Shown here: positions 33,745 through 45,315 of the stretch, in pieces
Layout of the letters: every line of letters starts with the position of its first letter
Numbering within the stretch: position 1 is the first letter of the stretch
Assembly: GCA_958510825.1 (NCBI GenBank)
Contig: OY294048.1
Location: forward strand, 27,166,680-27,230,679
Direction: 5' to 3'
Length of the DNA stretch: 64,000 nt
Source of the DNA: Brachypterus glaber
Lineage: Eukaryota; Arthropoda; Insecta; Coleoptera; Kateretidae
The notes under the pieces: generated by a model
Databases searched by the model: none
What the model was told of the DNA's origin: nothing
Seen by the model: only the letters and a program-made list of their open reading frames with translations
Translations under genes and position numbers: made by a program

Positions 33745-33905
33745 CTAACAATAACTGAACCGTATACTCCTTTAATTTTATATGACCTTATACCAATTTT
33801 CGAAACAATTTTACCTTCGTGCCACTTCTCCCCTATTTTATATTGAAATAAAATATCAATATTTTTATCTAAATCGGGTAACGTTTTACAACCTTTATTA
33901 TTATA
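33745..33905 (-). pseudogene. Possible integrase C-terminal fragment
   Basis: The minus strand reads ILFQYKIGEKWHEGKIVSKI followed by GIRSYKIKGVYGSVIVRKSL, resembling the W..G.I....G..SY.V block at the C terminus of LTR-retrotransposon integrases. The frame is open for about 50 codons only and sits in the 0.5 kb between the duplicated segments. No other part of an LTR element is near. The assignment is tentative. Confidence 0.3.
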
Positions 33906-34213
33906 CTATTCTGTGTGATATTTTTTAATTTCTGTGATATATTTTACAATTAAACATTTAATAAAAATGCAAGAAAGTTCCATTGCTGCAGGCGAAAACT
34001 CTTATGAATTTGAAGATAATTCTATTTTAAAACAGTTTTACAAATTTTAAATTTTATTTACAATTCTATAGAAAGCCTTAAATTTTTTTACGGATTTAAC
34101 AGTTTATGCTTAGTAATGTAATTTTTTATAAAAAATGTAAGGCAAACATTTTTATGAATATGTATCCTTAGAAATCTATGTTGAGTTTAAAATAGTTTTA
34201 CAAAATTCGACTA

Positions 34214-35498
34214 TACGTCATATTGACTCCGCCAGTTTGAATTTTTAAGTTATGGACATTGGTCCACATCAAAATAATCAAAAGAAGCCATTTACCAAAT
34301 TTGTAGAAATATTGAAACAAAAATAAAATTTTGGACCACCCTAGTGGCGAGATTTTTTTTTTTGAAATTTTATTCGAAATCAGCGGTATCAAAAATAGTC
34401 GTATGCAAAAATTCAGAATTTTGTCCGTTTTTTTCCTGGCCCACTGTGCGACGCTCTGATTCCAAAAATATAGGCATACCGGGCGAGTTTCAATCCATGT
34501 ACACCCCCTAAAATGGGATTGTTTTTATATTTCTTAACCCTTAACCTCCTGAGACTAAACTAATGATAATTTTTCGATTTAATTGTGTTTTCTTTATATT
34601 TACTATGCCTAAAAAGAATTAAAAAAAAAAATAAAAAATAAACCAACTTTTTTTTAGTTTTTGGTCAATATTTTGTTTCCTTAGAGTTTCAGGAGAGCTG
34701 TATTATACTGAATTAAATTTTTATACTTGTTTGCATACATAGAAAGTCAATAAAAGTATTTTGGATTATTATTGTCTTGAAGGAAAAATAAAGAAGTAAA
34801 TAAAGGGGTAAAATATTTAAAATTTTAATGTATTTTGTGTGTGTGAAAACTTTTATTATAAATATGATATTTCATAATTAAATGTTAAATTTTTGTATCC
34901 TTTTGTTTAACTATGGAGATTTTGACATAGTTTTTTTTATATGTAACCATTTTAAAATGACGGAACAGTCAATAACATTCCCTGACATTTTCCTGATATT
35001 TCCCTGACATTTCCCTGACATGTGGCCACCATGGTATGGCAAGCCTAAAGTTAGGTTAAGTTAGAATTTCAAAAGTAATAAGGTGGCTTAAGCCAACTTA
35101 TAATAATATTATAATAATAAGGTGGCCACCTTATTGTAACTTTATAGTAATTACTATAAACTCAGTTCTCAGTTGAATGGAAAGTATCTTATTTCGCGTA
35201 ACTTTAATTTCTGACTTTAGGGATTTTCGATTTGACTGATGACACATTTCGCGTATGCATAAAATCAAAAATTAAAGTCACGCTAGCGTGGTACCAGGCA
35301 CGGCGTTTTTAATTTTAGTAAACAATAATCGACATCTATTGTAGGTGCAATACGTATCGATTATGAAATTACCGACCTTCATCGCAAATATGAAAAATCA
35401 TAAACTAATGATACCTACTCCTTCAATAAAATGACATTAACTTCACAGAAATGTGTGACGTTTAATGTCATTATATATAGGGTTCCTACTTAATCTTA
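34214..35498. repeat. 1.3-kb duplicated segment, copy 2
   Basis: Direct repeat of 32425-33713. It contains only the right part of the CACAGTG foldback, starting abruptly at TACGTCATATTGACTCC after unrelated sequence, so the duplication happened after that element was in place. Confidence 0.9.
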
Positions 35499-36060
35499 CC
35501 TTTAAAAGTGAAAATAGAAAACAATATTGTCGAAATTGAAATATCAAGGAACTATTATATATTATCAAATCCTGAATTATTAACAAAAACACCAAGTTCA
35601 CACTGGATAGTTTAAGAACTGTTTAACACTTCACTCATTTCTTTTTTTTACCATGAAATCTGTCATTAATGTCAATGTTAGTCGATCTAGGAAGCCGATT
35701 CTTAAGAACGGTCAAACCCACCACTGAACAGGATACGAAGTTGAAATACATCTGAACCAGTCGCTAGTCGATCCAATAAGAACCGTCGACAGGTCCGGCA
35801 TTGGTTGTATTTGCGGTATCGACCAAAATTTTCAGCGTTTTTCAGGTTGATTATCTGCGCGTTTTTTGAATTTTATTTTAAATAATATACAATTTATAGG
35901 TTATCTATAGATAGATACCTATAGGTATCCGTTTAGTATACACTTGAAAGAAGAATTTCTATCCTAGGATCCCTACAAACATTAATGTACGTACCACCCA
36001 ACAAACAATGGTCCGGCGGTAAAGTGATGGCAATTGCCATTTAAGTTTGTTTCATTAGGG
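35499..36060. other. No recognised feature
   Basis: A short open frame at about 35487-35611 (KIENNIVEIEISRNYYILSN) has no recognised relative. The rest is non-coding. Confidence 0.35.
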
Positions 36061-36099
36061 CCCTAATGAAACAAACTAGTAGAAACTAATTAAAACTCG

Positions 36100-36930
36100 T
36101 AAAACCTTTACAAGTTTTTATTAGGCTTTAACGAGTAAATGTATTTACTAATAAAAATTCTTTCTACGAGTTTGAGCGAGTAAATTAATTTAATTTCTAC
36201 CAGTATTTTAAATATATTTTTCACTATTTTTATACTTTTTTTACAATTATTTACTAGTTTTCTACGAGGAAATTTATTTACTTGTTTCAGCGAGTATTAA
36301 TACACTTTCATTTTACGAGTTTTTACTAGTTTTCTACAAGGAATTTTTTTTACTCGTCCCAGCGAGTAATATTAGATTTTATTTTTACGAGTATTTAATA
36401 GTTTTCTACGAGGAAATTTATTTACTTGTTTCAGCGAGTATTAATACACTTCCATTTTACGAGTTTTTACTAGTTTTCTACAGGGAATTTTTTTTACTCG
36501 TCCCAACGAGTAATATTAGATTTTATTTTTACGAGTATTTACTAGTTTTCTACGAGGAAATTTATTTACTTGTTTTAGAGAGTATTAATACTCTTTCATT
36601 TTACGAGTTTTTACTAGTTTTCTACGAGGAAATGTTTTTACTCGTCCCAGCGAATAATATTAGATTTTATTTTTACGAGTATTTACTAGTTTTCTACGAG
36701 GAAATTTATTTACTTGTTTCAGAGAGTATTAATAAAAGTGTATTAATTAATACGCTTTCATTTTACGAGTTTTTACTAATTTTCTACAGGGAATTTTTTT
36801 TACTCGTCCCAGAGAGTAATATTATGAACATAATATTCGATAATATTATTAAAAAAATTAATCTTTATGATGATGGACGGGGAAAATCATTAACTAGTTT
36901 CAGCGACTATAAAAACATTTTATTTTTACG
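36100..36930. repeat. 144-bp dimeric tandem array
   Basis: CTTGTTTCAGCGAGTATTAA occurs at 36281, 36425, 36569 and 36713, exactly 144 bp apart. Midway, ACTCGTCCCAGCGAGTAATA forms the second half-unit, so the basic unit is a dimer of two 72-bp relatives sharing ACGAG(T)TTTTACTAGTTTTCTAC. A plus-strand frame at 36632-36958 results from the absence of stops in the repeat and is not a gene. Confidence 0.85.
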
Positions 36931-37204
36931 AGGAGGTCAGAGTTACAAGATTCTATAATTTTTTTTGTTTTTGATATTTAGGTATTTTTAGGTTTGTAAT
37001 GGTATATTAAACCAAACCTAAAAATACCAAAATCTCGAAAACAAAAAAATCTAGTATTTCGACCTTAAGATATACAAATTTTCACAAAAACTACTCCCCA
37101 CACCTTAGCGGCTGGAATTGAAAAAATTTTATTATCAAATTTAGTTTTGTCGTCCCCAAAAACAACCATATTAACCAATTTTGACGGAAATATTTAAAAA
37201 TATA

Positions 37205-38445
37205 TACCCCCTCACCCCCGTGGGGTGGAGTTAGAATTTTTTTATTATCATGTTCAATTTCAGCAACCTCAAAAAGCCCTATACAGCAATTTTCAATTTT
37301 TTAGGAAAAATTACTGTCCCCCACCCCCACCCCCAAACGAAAAACAATCCAAAGCGAGAACTTTTGGTAACATAACTGTATGCCAAAGCGTTCTTAAGTC
37401 ATCCTATCCACAAGATTTCCCGGACAAAACGACCGATCGAAGATTTTTTTTTTGCTCGAAATTGATTTATATCGACATAAAATGTCACAAAACGCAAAAA
37501 TACGCAAAAAAAAATCATAAAAAAATGTGAACGAATATAAGGCTTTCCAAAATTTTCAGAATGGCCAAACAAAACTACGGTTTTTACTCACTGAAAACTC
37601 GTTAATCCTTGTAGAAAATACTCGTTAAATACTGGTAAATACTAGTAAATTTTCATTGGAATTTCCTCATAAAATAATCGTAGAAACTTCTAAAAACTAC
37701 GGTTTTTTACTCGCTGAAAACTCGTTAATCATTGTAGAAAAATACTCGTTCAATACTGGTAAATTTTCATTGGAATTTCCTCATAAAATACTCGTAGAAA
37801 CTTGTAAAAATATACGGATTTTTACTCGCTGAAAACTTGTTAATACTCGTAGAAAAATTCTCGTTCGATACTGGTAAATTTTCACTGGAATTTCCGCATA
37901 AAATATTTAACCAATCAACCCCGTGGGGTGGAGTTAGAAATTTTTTACTACTATGTTCAATTTCAGCAACCTCAAAAACCCCTATAGTTATAGCAATTTT
38001 CCTAGTTGCCCCCTTGCCCATCCCAATATTTACCAAAAACAATCCAAAGCGGGAACTTTTGCTAACATACCTGTATGCCAAAGCGTTCTTAAGTTATCGT
38101 GCTCACAAGATTTCCCGTACAGAACGACCGATCGACCGACAATTTTTTTTTTGCTCGAAATTGATTTATAGCGACTTAAAACGTCACAAAACGCAAAAAT
38201 ATGCAAAAAAATTCTTGAAAATTTTTGCACGAATATAAGACTTACCGAAATTTTCAGAATGGGAAAGCAAAACTACGTTTTTTTACTCGCTGAAAACTCG
38301 TTAATCCTTGTAGAAAAATACTCGTTAAATACTGGTAAATACTAGTAAATTTTCATTGGAATTTCATCATAAAACACTCGTAGAAACTTGTAAAAACTAC
38401 GGTTTTTTACTTGCTGAAAACTCTTTAATCCTTGTGTAATAGGGT
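37205..38445. repeat. Two direct copies of a 0.7-kb unit
   Basis: Each copy runs GTGGGGTGGAGTTAGAA, then CAATCCAAAGCG.GAACTTTTG, AAAACGCAAAAATA.GCAAAA, then the ACTCGCTGAAAACTCG arm segment. The starts near 37216 and 37918 are about 700 bp apart. The frames at 37225-37530 and 37837-38238 are parallel readings of this repeat. Confidence 0.75.
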
Positions 38446-38779
38446 GGACCCTAGGGAAAGGTAAAAAGGACATATTCTTAATTTTGGCTAATTTTTATTA
38501 AATATAACACAAACGTATTTCACTTATACATATTTTTGTGCGTAAATTATTTCGAAATTAATTTTTATTTTTCTTATTTCAAAACTCATTAAAATCTTGT
38601 CAACCGCGAAGGAGCTTAATTACCAGCATCAAAGCCGCAGCTCATATTTAGTTTCAATTATATAATTCCTAATTTTACTTAATTTTTAATTTATCAAGAA
38701 TAAAGGTCAATAAGTTCAGAAAAATACGATACCCGAAATAACGTATTTTTCTGTGACGACAGTTCAGGTTTTGATTCGA

Positions 38780-38970
38780 CCATAAAAACTACCCCAGCAA
38801 ACACACCAGCAATGGGCCGGCAACGGCACAATGCCGTAAGCCGATAAAGAGTCATCGGTCCGTTGACGACATGCCCGGTAATGGAAGTGTCGCACAAGCC
38901 GATAACTGGCCGGTAATGGCAAGCCGATAACGGACCGGTAATGGCTAGCCGGCAGACTACCGATAATTGA
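38780..38970. repeat. GCCGGTAATGGC minisatellite-like segment
   Basis: Words GGCCGGCAACGGC, GCCGATAACTGG, CCGGTAATGGCAAGCC and GATAACGGACCGGTAATGGC repeat irregularly. A related inverted piece is at 39930-40015. GC content is much higher than in the neighbourhood. Confidence 0.6.
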
Positions 38971-38971
38971 G

Positions 38972-39213
38972 GGGTATAGAATCAAATAGTGTCAAATGTC
39001 CACTCATGTGAATTTTACTTCAGAAGCAAAAAAAAAACGAATTAAAACACACTCGATCGGCAAATTTGTATTTTTTTGTATAATTTGATATATAGCAAAT
39101 TATACAAAACAATACAAATTTGCCGACCGAGTGTTTTATTTCTTTTTTTTTTGCTTCTGAAGTAAAATTTACATGACTGGACATTGCACTATTTGATTCT
39201 ATACCCTGAATTT
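38972..39213. mobile_element. Palindromic MITE
   Basis: GGTATAGAATCAAATAGTG at the left and CACTATTTGATTCTATACC at the right. Arms continue through TTTTACTTCAGAAGCAAAAA and CGGCAAATTTGTATT to a central ATTTGATATATAGCAAAT. Nearly the whole 240 bp is self-complementary. Confidence 0.75.
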
Positions 39214-40662
39214 TAATTTCTGGTTTATATTAAAAAATTTTTTTTTTCGTTTTTTGCATAAAAAAAAATTAAAATTAAAATTTTTCAAAAATTTTTTTTT
39301 CGAAAATTTTTGTTTTTTCATTTTTTTTTTGTTTTTCACGAAAAGATCTTAAGATCTTTTATTAAGTATTAAAAAAAATGGATCGATGTTTTTTTTAATT
39401 TTTTGAAAAAACCTTTGTAATGAACTATAGGGAAAAGTATTATTTTGTTGGAGTTTGGATCAGTATTTTACCATGGCATAAAAAAGAACGATAATATCGA
39501 TCGTTTTAGAATATTATTCTGAATAAGTTTTTATATTTTAGTACCTACGGAACCTTAACGAGCTTCTTTCCCGCCCTCGGATCTTAAATGCGACTTAAAT
39601 GCAAGTGAATTAATTGTTAATTTAGTATTTAATAAAAAAATGTAATTACTTACTTTTTATCTTCAAAAATCATTATTAAGAATTGTAAATAAACACATGC
39701 CACAGAAAATTTTCATTAATGAACTTTATCACTAACGCAGCAAAATCACAACACAAGAGGTCAGTTTTCTAACTACTTGTTTTAAAAGAGATAGAACTAT
39801 GCTCCGAGCGCTCCAAGCTTCAACTCAAACGGCCCTAAGAACACAACCCGCGCAAAACTTGCGCATGCGTCTTGACTTCTTCTCCTTCTACGCAAGATCA
39901 TATTTTAAATTGGCGTTGTATCGTCGGCAATAGATCGGTCCTTTACAGGCTAGCCGATAATCGGCAAGCCAGCAATGGGCCAATAATTATTTATGCCGAT
40001 TATCGTACGGTGGTTTGGTGGGACCGTTTTTACCGGGAGTGCTAATTTTTGCCTGAGCTTTAGCGAGAACTTTTGTGTGCCAAGAAGCCCTTACTTCACG
40101 TGTGTCGCCGGCCAGAATATGCGTTGTAAGTCCTAAAACCTTTTATTTTACCTTTTCCTACGGTGCTTGTTTCTGATTTGTTCTTACTGTACACTTGTAG
40201 AAAAATACTCGTTCAATACTGGTAAATTTTCATGGGGATTTTCTCATAAAATACTCGTAGAAACTTTCTAGGATTTTTAAAAATATTATTACGAGTTTGA
40301 GCGAGTTTCTACTAAGGTAAAACCCCCAATAGTCGACAGTCTAAGAAAAATTCTATAATGTTTGTTAATTAAAATTTTATCTAATAATTTTTTTTTATAT
40401 TTTATTGAATACATGTGTTAAATAGATGTTTTCTTTTTATATTAGTACCAAAATGTTTGAATATGATAATACAAACAAATATTTTTAATTTTTTTGTAGA
40501 CCCTGTAAAAATTGTTAGTTGACATATAACATATTTTTCTTTTATTTTAAAAGCAATATTACTTTAAAAGCATAATGCTTTAAAAATGTAACTTATAAAT
40601 TACTGTTTTTATTAAAAAGAATGCCAGTAAAGTTATGTTTTTATTTAAATTCATCAAGTTTT

Positions 40663-40746
40663 ACAAAACGATATCAAAGCACCATGGTGCTTTGCACGGC
40701 ACCATGCATGGTGCACCATGCATGGTGCTTTGATATCGTTTTGTAT
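40663..40746. repeat. Hairpin of CACCATG words
   Basis: ACAAAACGATATCAAAGCAC and its exact inverse bracket a core made only of CATGGTGCTTTGCACGG and CACCATGCATGGTGCACC words. It would fold into a long, nearly perfect stem. Confidence 0.7.
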
Positions 40747-41028
40747 TGCAATAGTTGACAGTATTTTAACCAATAGTTGACGAAAAATTCCCTCTCAACT
40801 TTAAAGCTCTAAATCTTATTTTATCTCTAAATGCTATACGACTAGATGTTAACCAGAATTGTACAATAACTTACAAAACTGAAGTGAAGTTCTTAGCAAA
40901 ATACGAAAAAGAGATGAGCATTTTAGTTAAAATACTTGATATACCTAATTTTTTTTTGTTGGAATTATAAAAAAAAAATTCATTTTATCTTAAAACACCC
41001 ATCCACATTTAGATCTTTGTTTATTGTG

Positions 41029-41450
41029 CAGGTGTCCACAGATCAGGGAAAACAGCCAAATCAGGGAATATAGTCAGGTAATTTGATCAACTGTAAAAAA
41101 TCAGGGAAACTGAAAAAAAGCTGTGGTGTACATGATAAACTATTACTAAAACAAGTTTTTATTCATAAAGTTCTACCATTCCATCGATCAGTTTTACAGA
41201 AAAAAAGTTGAAAAAATAAAAAATCATAACTCATAAATAAAACAGGATGTTTAAATGTTTACGGCTATTGGCTTCAAAAACTTTTTTTTGTATCTCTACG
41301 TTCATGATCTGTACTTAAATCAGGGAAAAATTTTAATTTTTATCAGGGAGTTCAGAGAAGAATCAGGAAAGCATCATGAAAAAATTAGGGTAGAATCAGG
41401 AAAAAAATGAGGGAATCTTAATTTGAAAAAACCTGTGGTCACCCTGAGGT
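41029..41450. repeat. ATCAGGGA-rich insert with inverted ends
   Basis: The ends GGTGTCCACAG and CTGTGGTCACC are inverse. Inside, AATCAGGGAA and variants (ATCAGGGAG, AATCAGGAAA, TGAGGGAATC) occur about ten times, clustered near both ends. Related CCCTGACATTT words occur at 33191 and 34980. Confidence 0.5.
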
Positions 41451-42503
41451 GTATAATACATTATTTTAAACGATCCCCAAGAGCCGTAAAATTAGCTGTC
41501 AACTATTGAAATTTGTTGATTTTTTAATCTAGTGGTTGACACCCCCTATGTAAAAAGCTAAAACTGTCTTAGTGAGTTGTAAATAATCAGAAAAAGTTTG
41601 ATTTGAAACCATAAAAGCCTGTAATTAAGATTAGCATGCATAAATATTTATGTATGTATATACGTATTATTCACTAAATACTGAAAATTAAAAACACCCA
41701 ATTTCTTAGCACTTGCCTTAAGAAACTGTAAAAAAAATGCGAACAAAAACACTCCACTAAAAAAATGTCTGCCATATTAAAACGCAACTCATCACGTGAT
41801 CTTCAGTTGTAAATTCTAAGACTAGATGGTACTAGGTGCCCATTTAATAAATGGCATTTATTATTTATTTCGCCTTAATAAATGTAATGTAATCTTATTT
41901 TAGGTTGTTTTATTTAAAACTGTCAACTGTTGGGGTAGTGTCAACTATTGGGTGTTTTACCTTAGTTTTTTACTCGCTGAAAACTAGTTAATACTGTTTC
42001 ACTAAACTCGCTAAAACTCGTAAAATATTTTTACGAGTTTGCTACTAGTTTGTTTCGCTAGGGCATCCCTAAAAAGAAGTCCATATCATTTTTATGTCTT
42101 TAGGCGTCCAGACATAATTAAGATCTAAAAAAGACGTCTTTAAGATATCATGTGCTGTCTTGAGGTTAAATAAAATTTTTGATAAATAAGTTAATTTACC
42201 TTATCAATTAAAAAAAACACCAAACTAGCAAAATACCAAATCAACCAACGTTAACTAAAAAAAGCTAATATAAATACAATCGATGTACGTTTAATGGACG
42301 TACTCCCGGTGTACGTCTAGTCACTTTGTTTAATTAAAGGCGCAAAGAACCACAAATACGGTCCTGTACGTCCTGAAAAGGATATATAGAAGAATCGATG
42401 AAATAAACAGAGACAGGATACAGCAAAAGAACTACCAGTATATTTAAAGTGGGGATATACAACAGACCTCATATACTAGATTGGGGATTCCATTGCAAGA
42501 TCA

Positions 42504-42633
42504 AAAAAATTTGACTAACTCATGCGACTCTTCCTCTCTCTCGAATTTTCGTTTCTCTGTTTACAGTAACATCCACAGTTTTATTGGTATTATGTGGTAT
42601 TTCCCTAGTCATTTTTTTTACGTTGGTTATTCT
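42504..42633 (+). repeat. Inverted copy of 46188-46302
   Basis: TTTGACTAACTCATGCGACTC, CTCTCGAATTTTCGTTTCTC, TGTTTACAGTAACATCCACA and TTTTACGTTGGTTATC match the minus strand of 46188-46302 with few changes. The two copies bracket 3.5 kb and could be ends of a larger element or unrelated insertions of one repeat. Confidence 0.7.
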
Positions 42634-42647
42634 GTATTGTTTTTACG

Positions 42648-42860
42648 AGCGCCTAATTATAGCTACCCGCACCGAGATTGTTTTGGTTTTCTGTTGTTTG
42701 CGGGACGTTAATTTACTTTAGCGTTGGTTAACGGTGGTTTTGTGCCTGTTTTTATTTTGTAAAAAATTGGTTTGGATTTAGAATAATATATTGAAAAACG
42801 GTTAGCCCTCTACTACGCAGGCGCATTTCGGGTGCTGGTAGCTATAACTAGGCGCTTCTT
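42648..42860. repeat. Short inverted repeat
   Basis: GCGCCTAATTATAGCTACC at the left and GGTAGCTATAACTAGGCGC at the right, about 200 bp apart. Confidence 0.55.
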
Positions 42861-42929
42861 CGTTTTTGTTTACCTTTCAGTAATCTGTTTGGCTTGTGGA
42901 TTTTTTCGCTTTGTTCATGTGTTTTGTTA

Positions 42930-43440
42930 ACTTTTGCTGGATTCCGGGACATACAAAAATTACGGAAAATGGAGCAGCCGACAGAATAGCGAATGAAGCC
43001 TGGAAAATCTCGTGGTTCGAGTCAAAACGCATTTCCGTGATTACAACCAAGAAACAAAAGAAATCCTATTTATGAAGTGGAAAAAAGAATGGGACAGTAT
43101 GGGACAAATTAAGGGAGTCCCTTAAAAGGACGCATGTACTGGGAAAGGACAGAATTAAAAAAGAGAACATGGTTAATAACTTAGGAGTAACCAGTAAAAA
43201 AAGAACAAAAATATGTCATATGAGAGGTAAACACTGCTTTACCAACTCCCACTTGTTTAAAATTAACATAAAGGAAGACCCATGGTGTGGTGCGGAAATA
43301 TACAAGACATCAAACATATCCTTTTTGAATGCCCAAGACACTCCCAACAATATTCATCCTTCTATGGGGCCCTAGCTAAGACATGCCCAACCCCTATTAG
43401 CCTAAATTCCCTGCTTGTGACCCCAATAAATCCATAGCAG
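42930..43440 (+). pseudogene. I-clade LINE 3' end: RNase H and Cys motif
   Basis: The start reads WIPGHTKITENGAADRIANE then AWKISW, the last helix region of an RNase H domain with its conserved GH and AD..A residues. After several frameshifts follows a Cys-His block, CGNIQDIKHILFECPRHSQQ, the typical C-terminal motif of ORF2 in I, R1 and related LINEs. The frame ends PINP with TAG near 43437. Only these last 150 codons remain, with stops and frameshifts, so it is a 5'-truncated dead copy. A tail is not recognisable. Confidence 0.75.
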
Positions 43441-43778
43441 TAGAAATAACCAAATTCTTTCAAAATAAAAACTTAATTGTACAAAATCAGAAGAGGAAAG
43501 ATATCGGAAAGGAAGTTACCAGAATTTAGAAGTCCACATGACCTGGCCAGAGAGCCTAGAGCAAACCCGAATTGGATTGGAGTGTTCAGTTGTATATTTA
43601 TATTCAGTTTATAATATTTTACTATTTTTTTATCATTGATATTTATATTTTCCCTTATTAGTAAAACAAACTGTGATTAGACAGACACTTTTGTGATCAA
43701 AGAGTTTTTTGACAAAAACTTTTGTGATAGACACTTGTGTAAGAATATTTTTAATATTTGATATATAAATCATATGTA

Positions 43779-44018
43779 TACACCGTTTTATGAGAATACG
43801 AATATGACATCACAGTGCGTAAACTAAATAGCACTCTGTAGGGTCACTGGCATCTATTTCTTTTAACTTAATACATTTTTTTTTTAATAGAAAATGTATA
43901 CCAAAAAAAATTATTTATCAAGTCTTCAGATATATATGCAAATATCCATACAGAGTGCTATTTAGTTTACGCACTGTGAAGTGCGATTTGTATTTTCTCA
44001 TACAGTGTATAAGATATA
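43779..44018. mobile_element. Small inverted-repeat element
   Basis: The outer ends TACACCGTTTTATGAGAATAC and the inverse of GTATTTTCTCATACAGTGTA are similar, and the inner CACAGTGCGTAAACTAAATA with GCACTCTGTA is perfectly inverted at 43949-43979. The inner words each end in TACAGAGTGC, so two short copies of a CAGAGTGC-ended repeat could also be involved. Confidence 0.6.
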
Positions 44019-44045
44019 ATATATTATAAATCATATTTATAATGA

Positions 44046-44420
44046 CCAGAGTTGATACCTTCAATACAATAACAGGGTTGGACAACAGGAATATTAAATT
44101 ATTTCTAATTTTTGGTCAGTTTGTTTAATACATATTTATGCTGAATAAGATTATATGTCTGTATACAGACATAATCTTATTCTCTTATTCGGCATTGTCT
44201 GTATACAGACATAATCTTATTCGGCATAGATATGTATTAAACAAACAGCCCAAAAATTAGAAATAATTTAATATTCCTGTTGTCTGACCCTGTTATTGTA
44301 ATGAAAGTATCAACTTTGTCATTATTATTTCTTATTCGGCATAGGTAAGTATTAAAGAAACTCACCAAAAATAATTTAAAATTACTCTTGTCCGACCCTG
44401 TTATTGTAATGAAAGTATCA
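44046..44420. repeat. Palindrome plus partial third copy
   Basis: GTTGATACCTTCAATACAAT, ACAGGGTTGGACAACAGGAA and ATATTAAATTATTTCTAATT pair with the inverse at 44240-44320. The centre is a double ATGTCTGTATACAGACATAAT. A third copy of the right arm follows at 44330-44425. The minus frame at 44237-44491 reads through this repeat. Confidence 0.75.
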
Positions 44421-44616
44421 ACTCTGTATATTACATAGTAGAGAATCTCTATGTTAGTTTCTGATATTATTCTACCAAATATTACATACAATTTTTTTAT
44501 AATAAAATTTATTAATATATTTATATACTTAATTTATTAAAACAATTTTTAAAATTAACTACTCGTCTATCCATTTTTACTTTATACCAAGATTAATCCT
44601 ATATGAAATATGTATA

Positions 44617-45315
44617 CAGTGCGGTCCAAAAGTCACCCCCCCCCCTTTTAACTTTTGAACGAGTTGAGATATCGACTTCAAATTTAGAACTCTTAAATAA
44701 GACAACTTAAACTATATTTTAGCATATATTTGATATTTTCAGCTCTTAAAATGTGGGCATGGGGGGACATTTTTGTTAAATGAAAAGGGGGGTCGTGTGA
44801 TACATCATTTTAAAGCTTATAAAATTCTCTATTTACACTAACATTTTTAACTTTTTAAAAACGTTTTTTAAGGTTTTCATTTTTCAATTTTTTGTGCTAA
44901 AACATTCGATTTTTTTAAGTTTTTTTATAAATTTTTATTTATGTCAACTAAAATTAGTTTAAAAGTATAATTAACATTTTTTTATCATGAAATTAGGCAT
45001 TTTTAAAAAATTATTTGTTTTTTTTAGAGGAATTTTGACATTAATACCCATTTTCAACCCCATTTTAAACCCATTTTTTTTTAATTTAAAAATATGGAGT
45101 TCAATGGAGAATTTTATAAGCTTTAAAATGATGTTTTAAACGACCCCCTTTCCATTTAAAAAAATGTGCCCCGATGCCCCCCTGCCCACATTTTAAGAGC
45201 TGAAAGTATTAAATATATGCTAAAAGATGGTTTAAGTTGTCTTATTTAAAAGTTCCAAATTTGAAGTCGATATCTCAACTGCTTCAAAAGGGGGGGTGAC
45301 TTTTGAACCGCTCTG
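44617..45315. mobile_element. TA-flanked foldback, 0.7 kb
   Basis: CAGTGCGGTCCAAAAGTCACC at the left and the inverse of GGTGACTTTTGAACCGCTCTG at the right, with TA on either side. Arms are about 230 bp, including GATATCGACTTCAAATTTAG. The interior is poly(T)-rich with no coding. It is the same family as 6304-6860. Confidence 0.8.

Larger units (their letters stand above)
40316..41962. mobile_element. Element with CAATAGTTGACA ends
   Basis: GGTAAAACCCCCAATAGTCG at the left and the inverse, CAACTATTGGGTGTTTTACC, at the right. The word CAATAGTTGAC and its inverse recur inside at about 40749, 40773, 41502 and 41930. It interrupts the right arm of the giant foldback. No coding capacity seen. Confidence 0.65.
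36061..42063. mobile_element. Giant foldback with nested insertions
   Basis: The ends are CCCTAATGAAACAAACTAGTAG and CTACTAGTTTGTTTCGCTAGGG. Words such as CGAGTTTTTACTAGTTTTC on the left and ACTCGCTGAAAACTCGTTAAT on the right-hand pieces (37580-37880, 38270-38440, 40190-40310, 41970-42063) show an inverted relation. The right arm is broken into segments by other elements: array-like modules, a 38.97-kb palindrome and a 40.3-42.0-kb element. The original unit would be FB-like with tandem-repeat arms. Confidence 0.65.

Noticed and set aside
36100..36930. CRISPR-like array because of regular spacing
   Set aside because: Units are contiguous without unique spacers and the genome is eukaryotic.
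36632..36958. 108-codon frame in the 144-bp array
   Set aside because: The frame exists only because the repeat unit lacks stops in that phase; its length and repeats follow the array.
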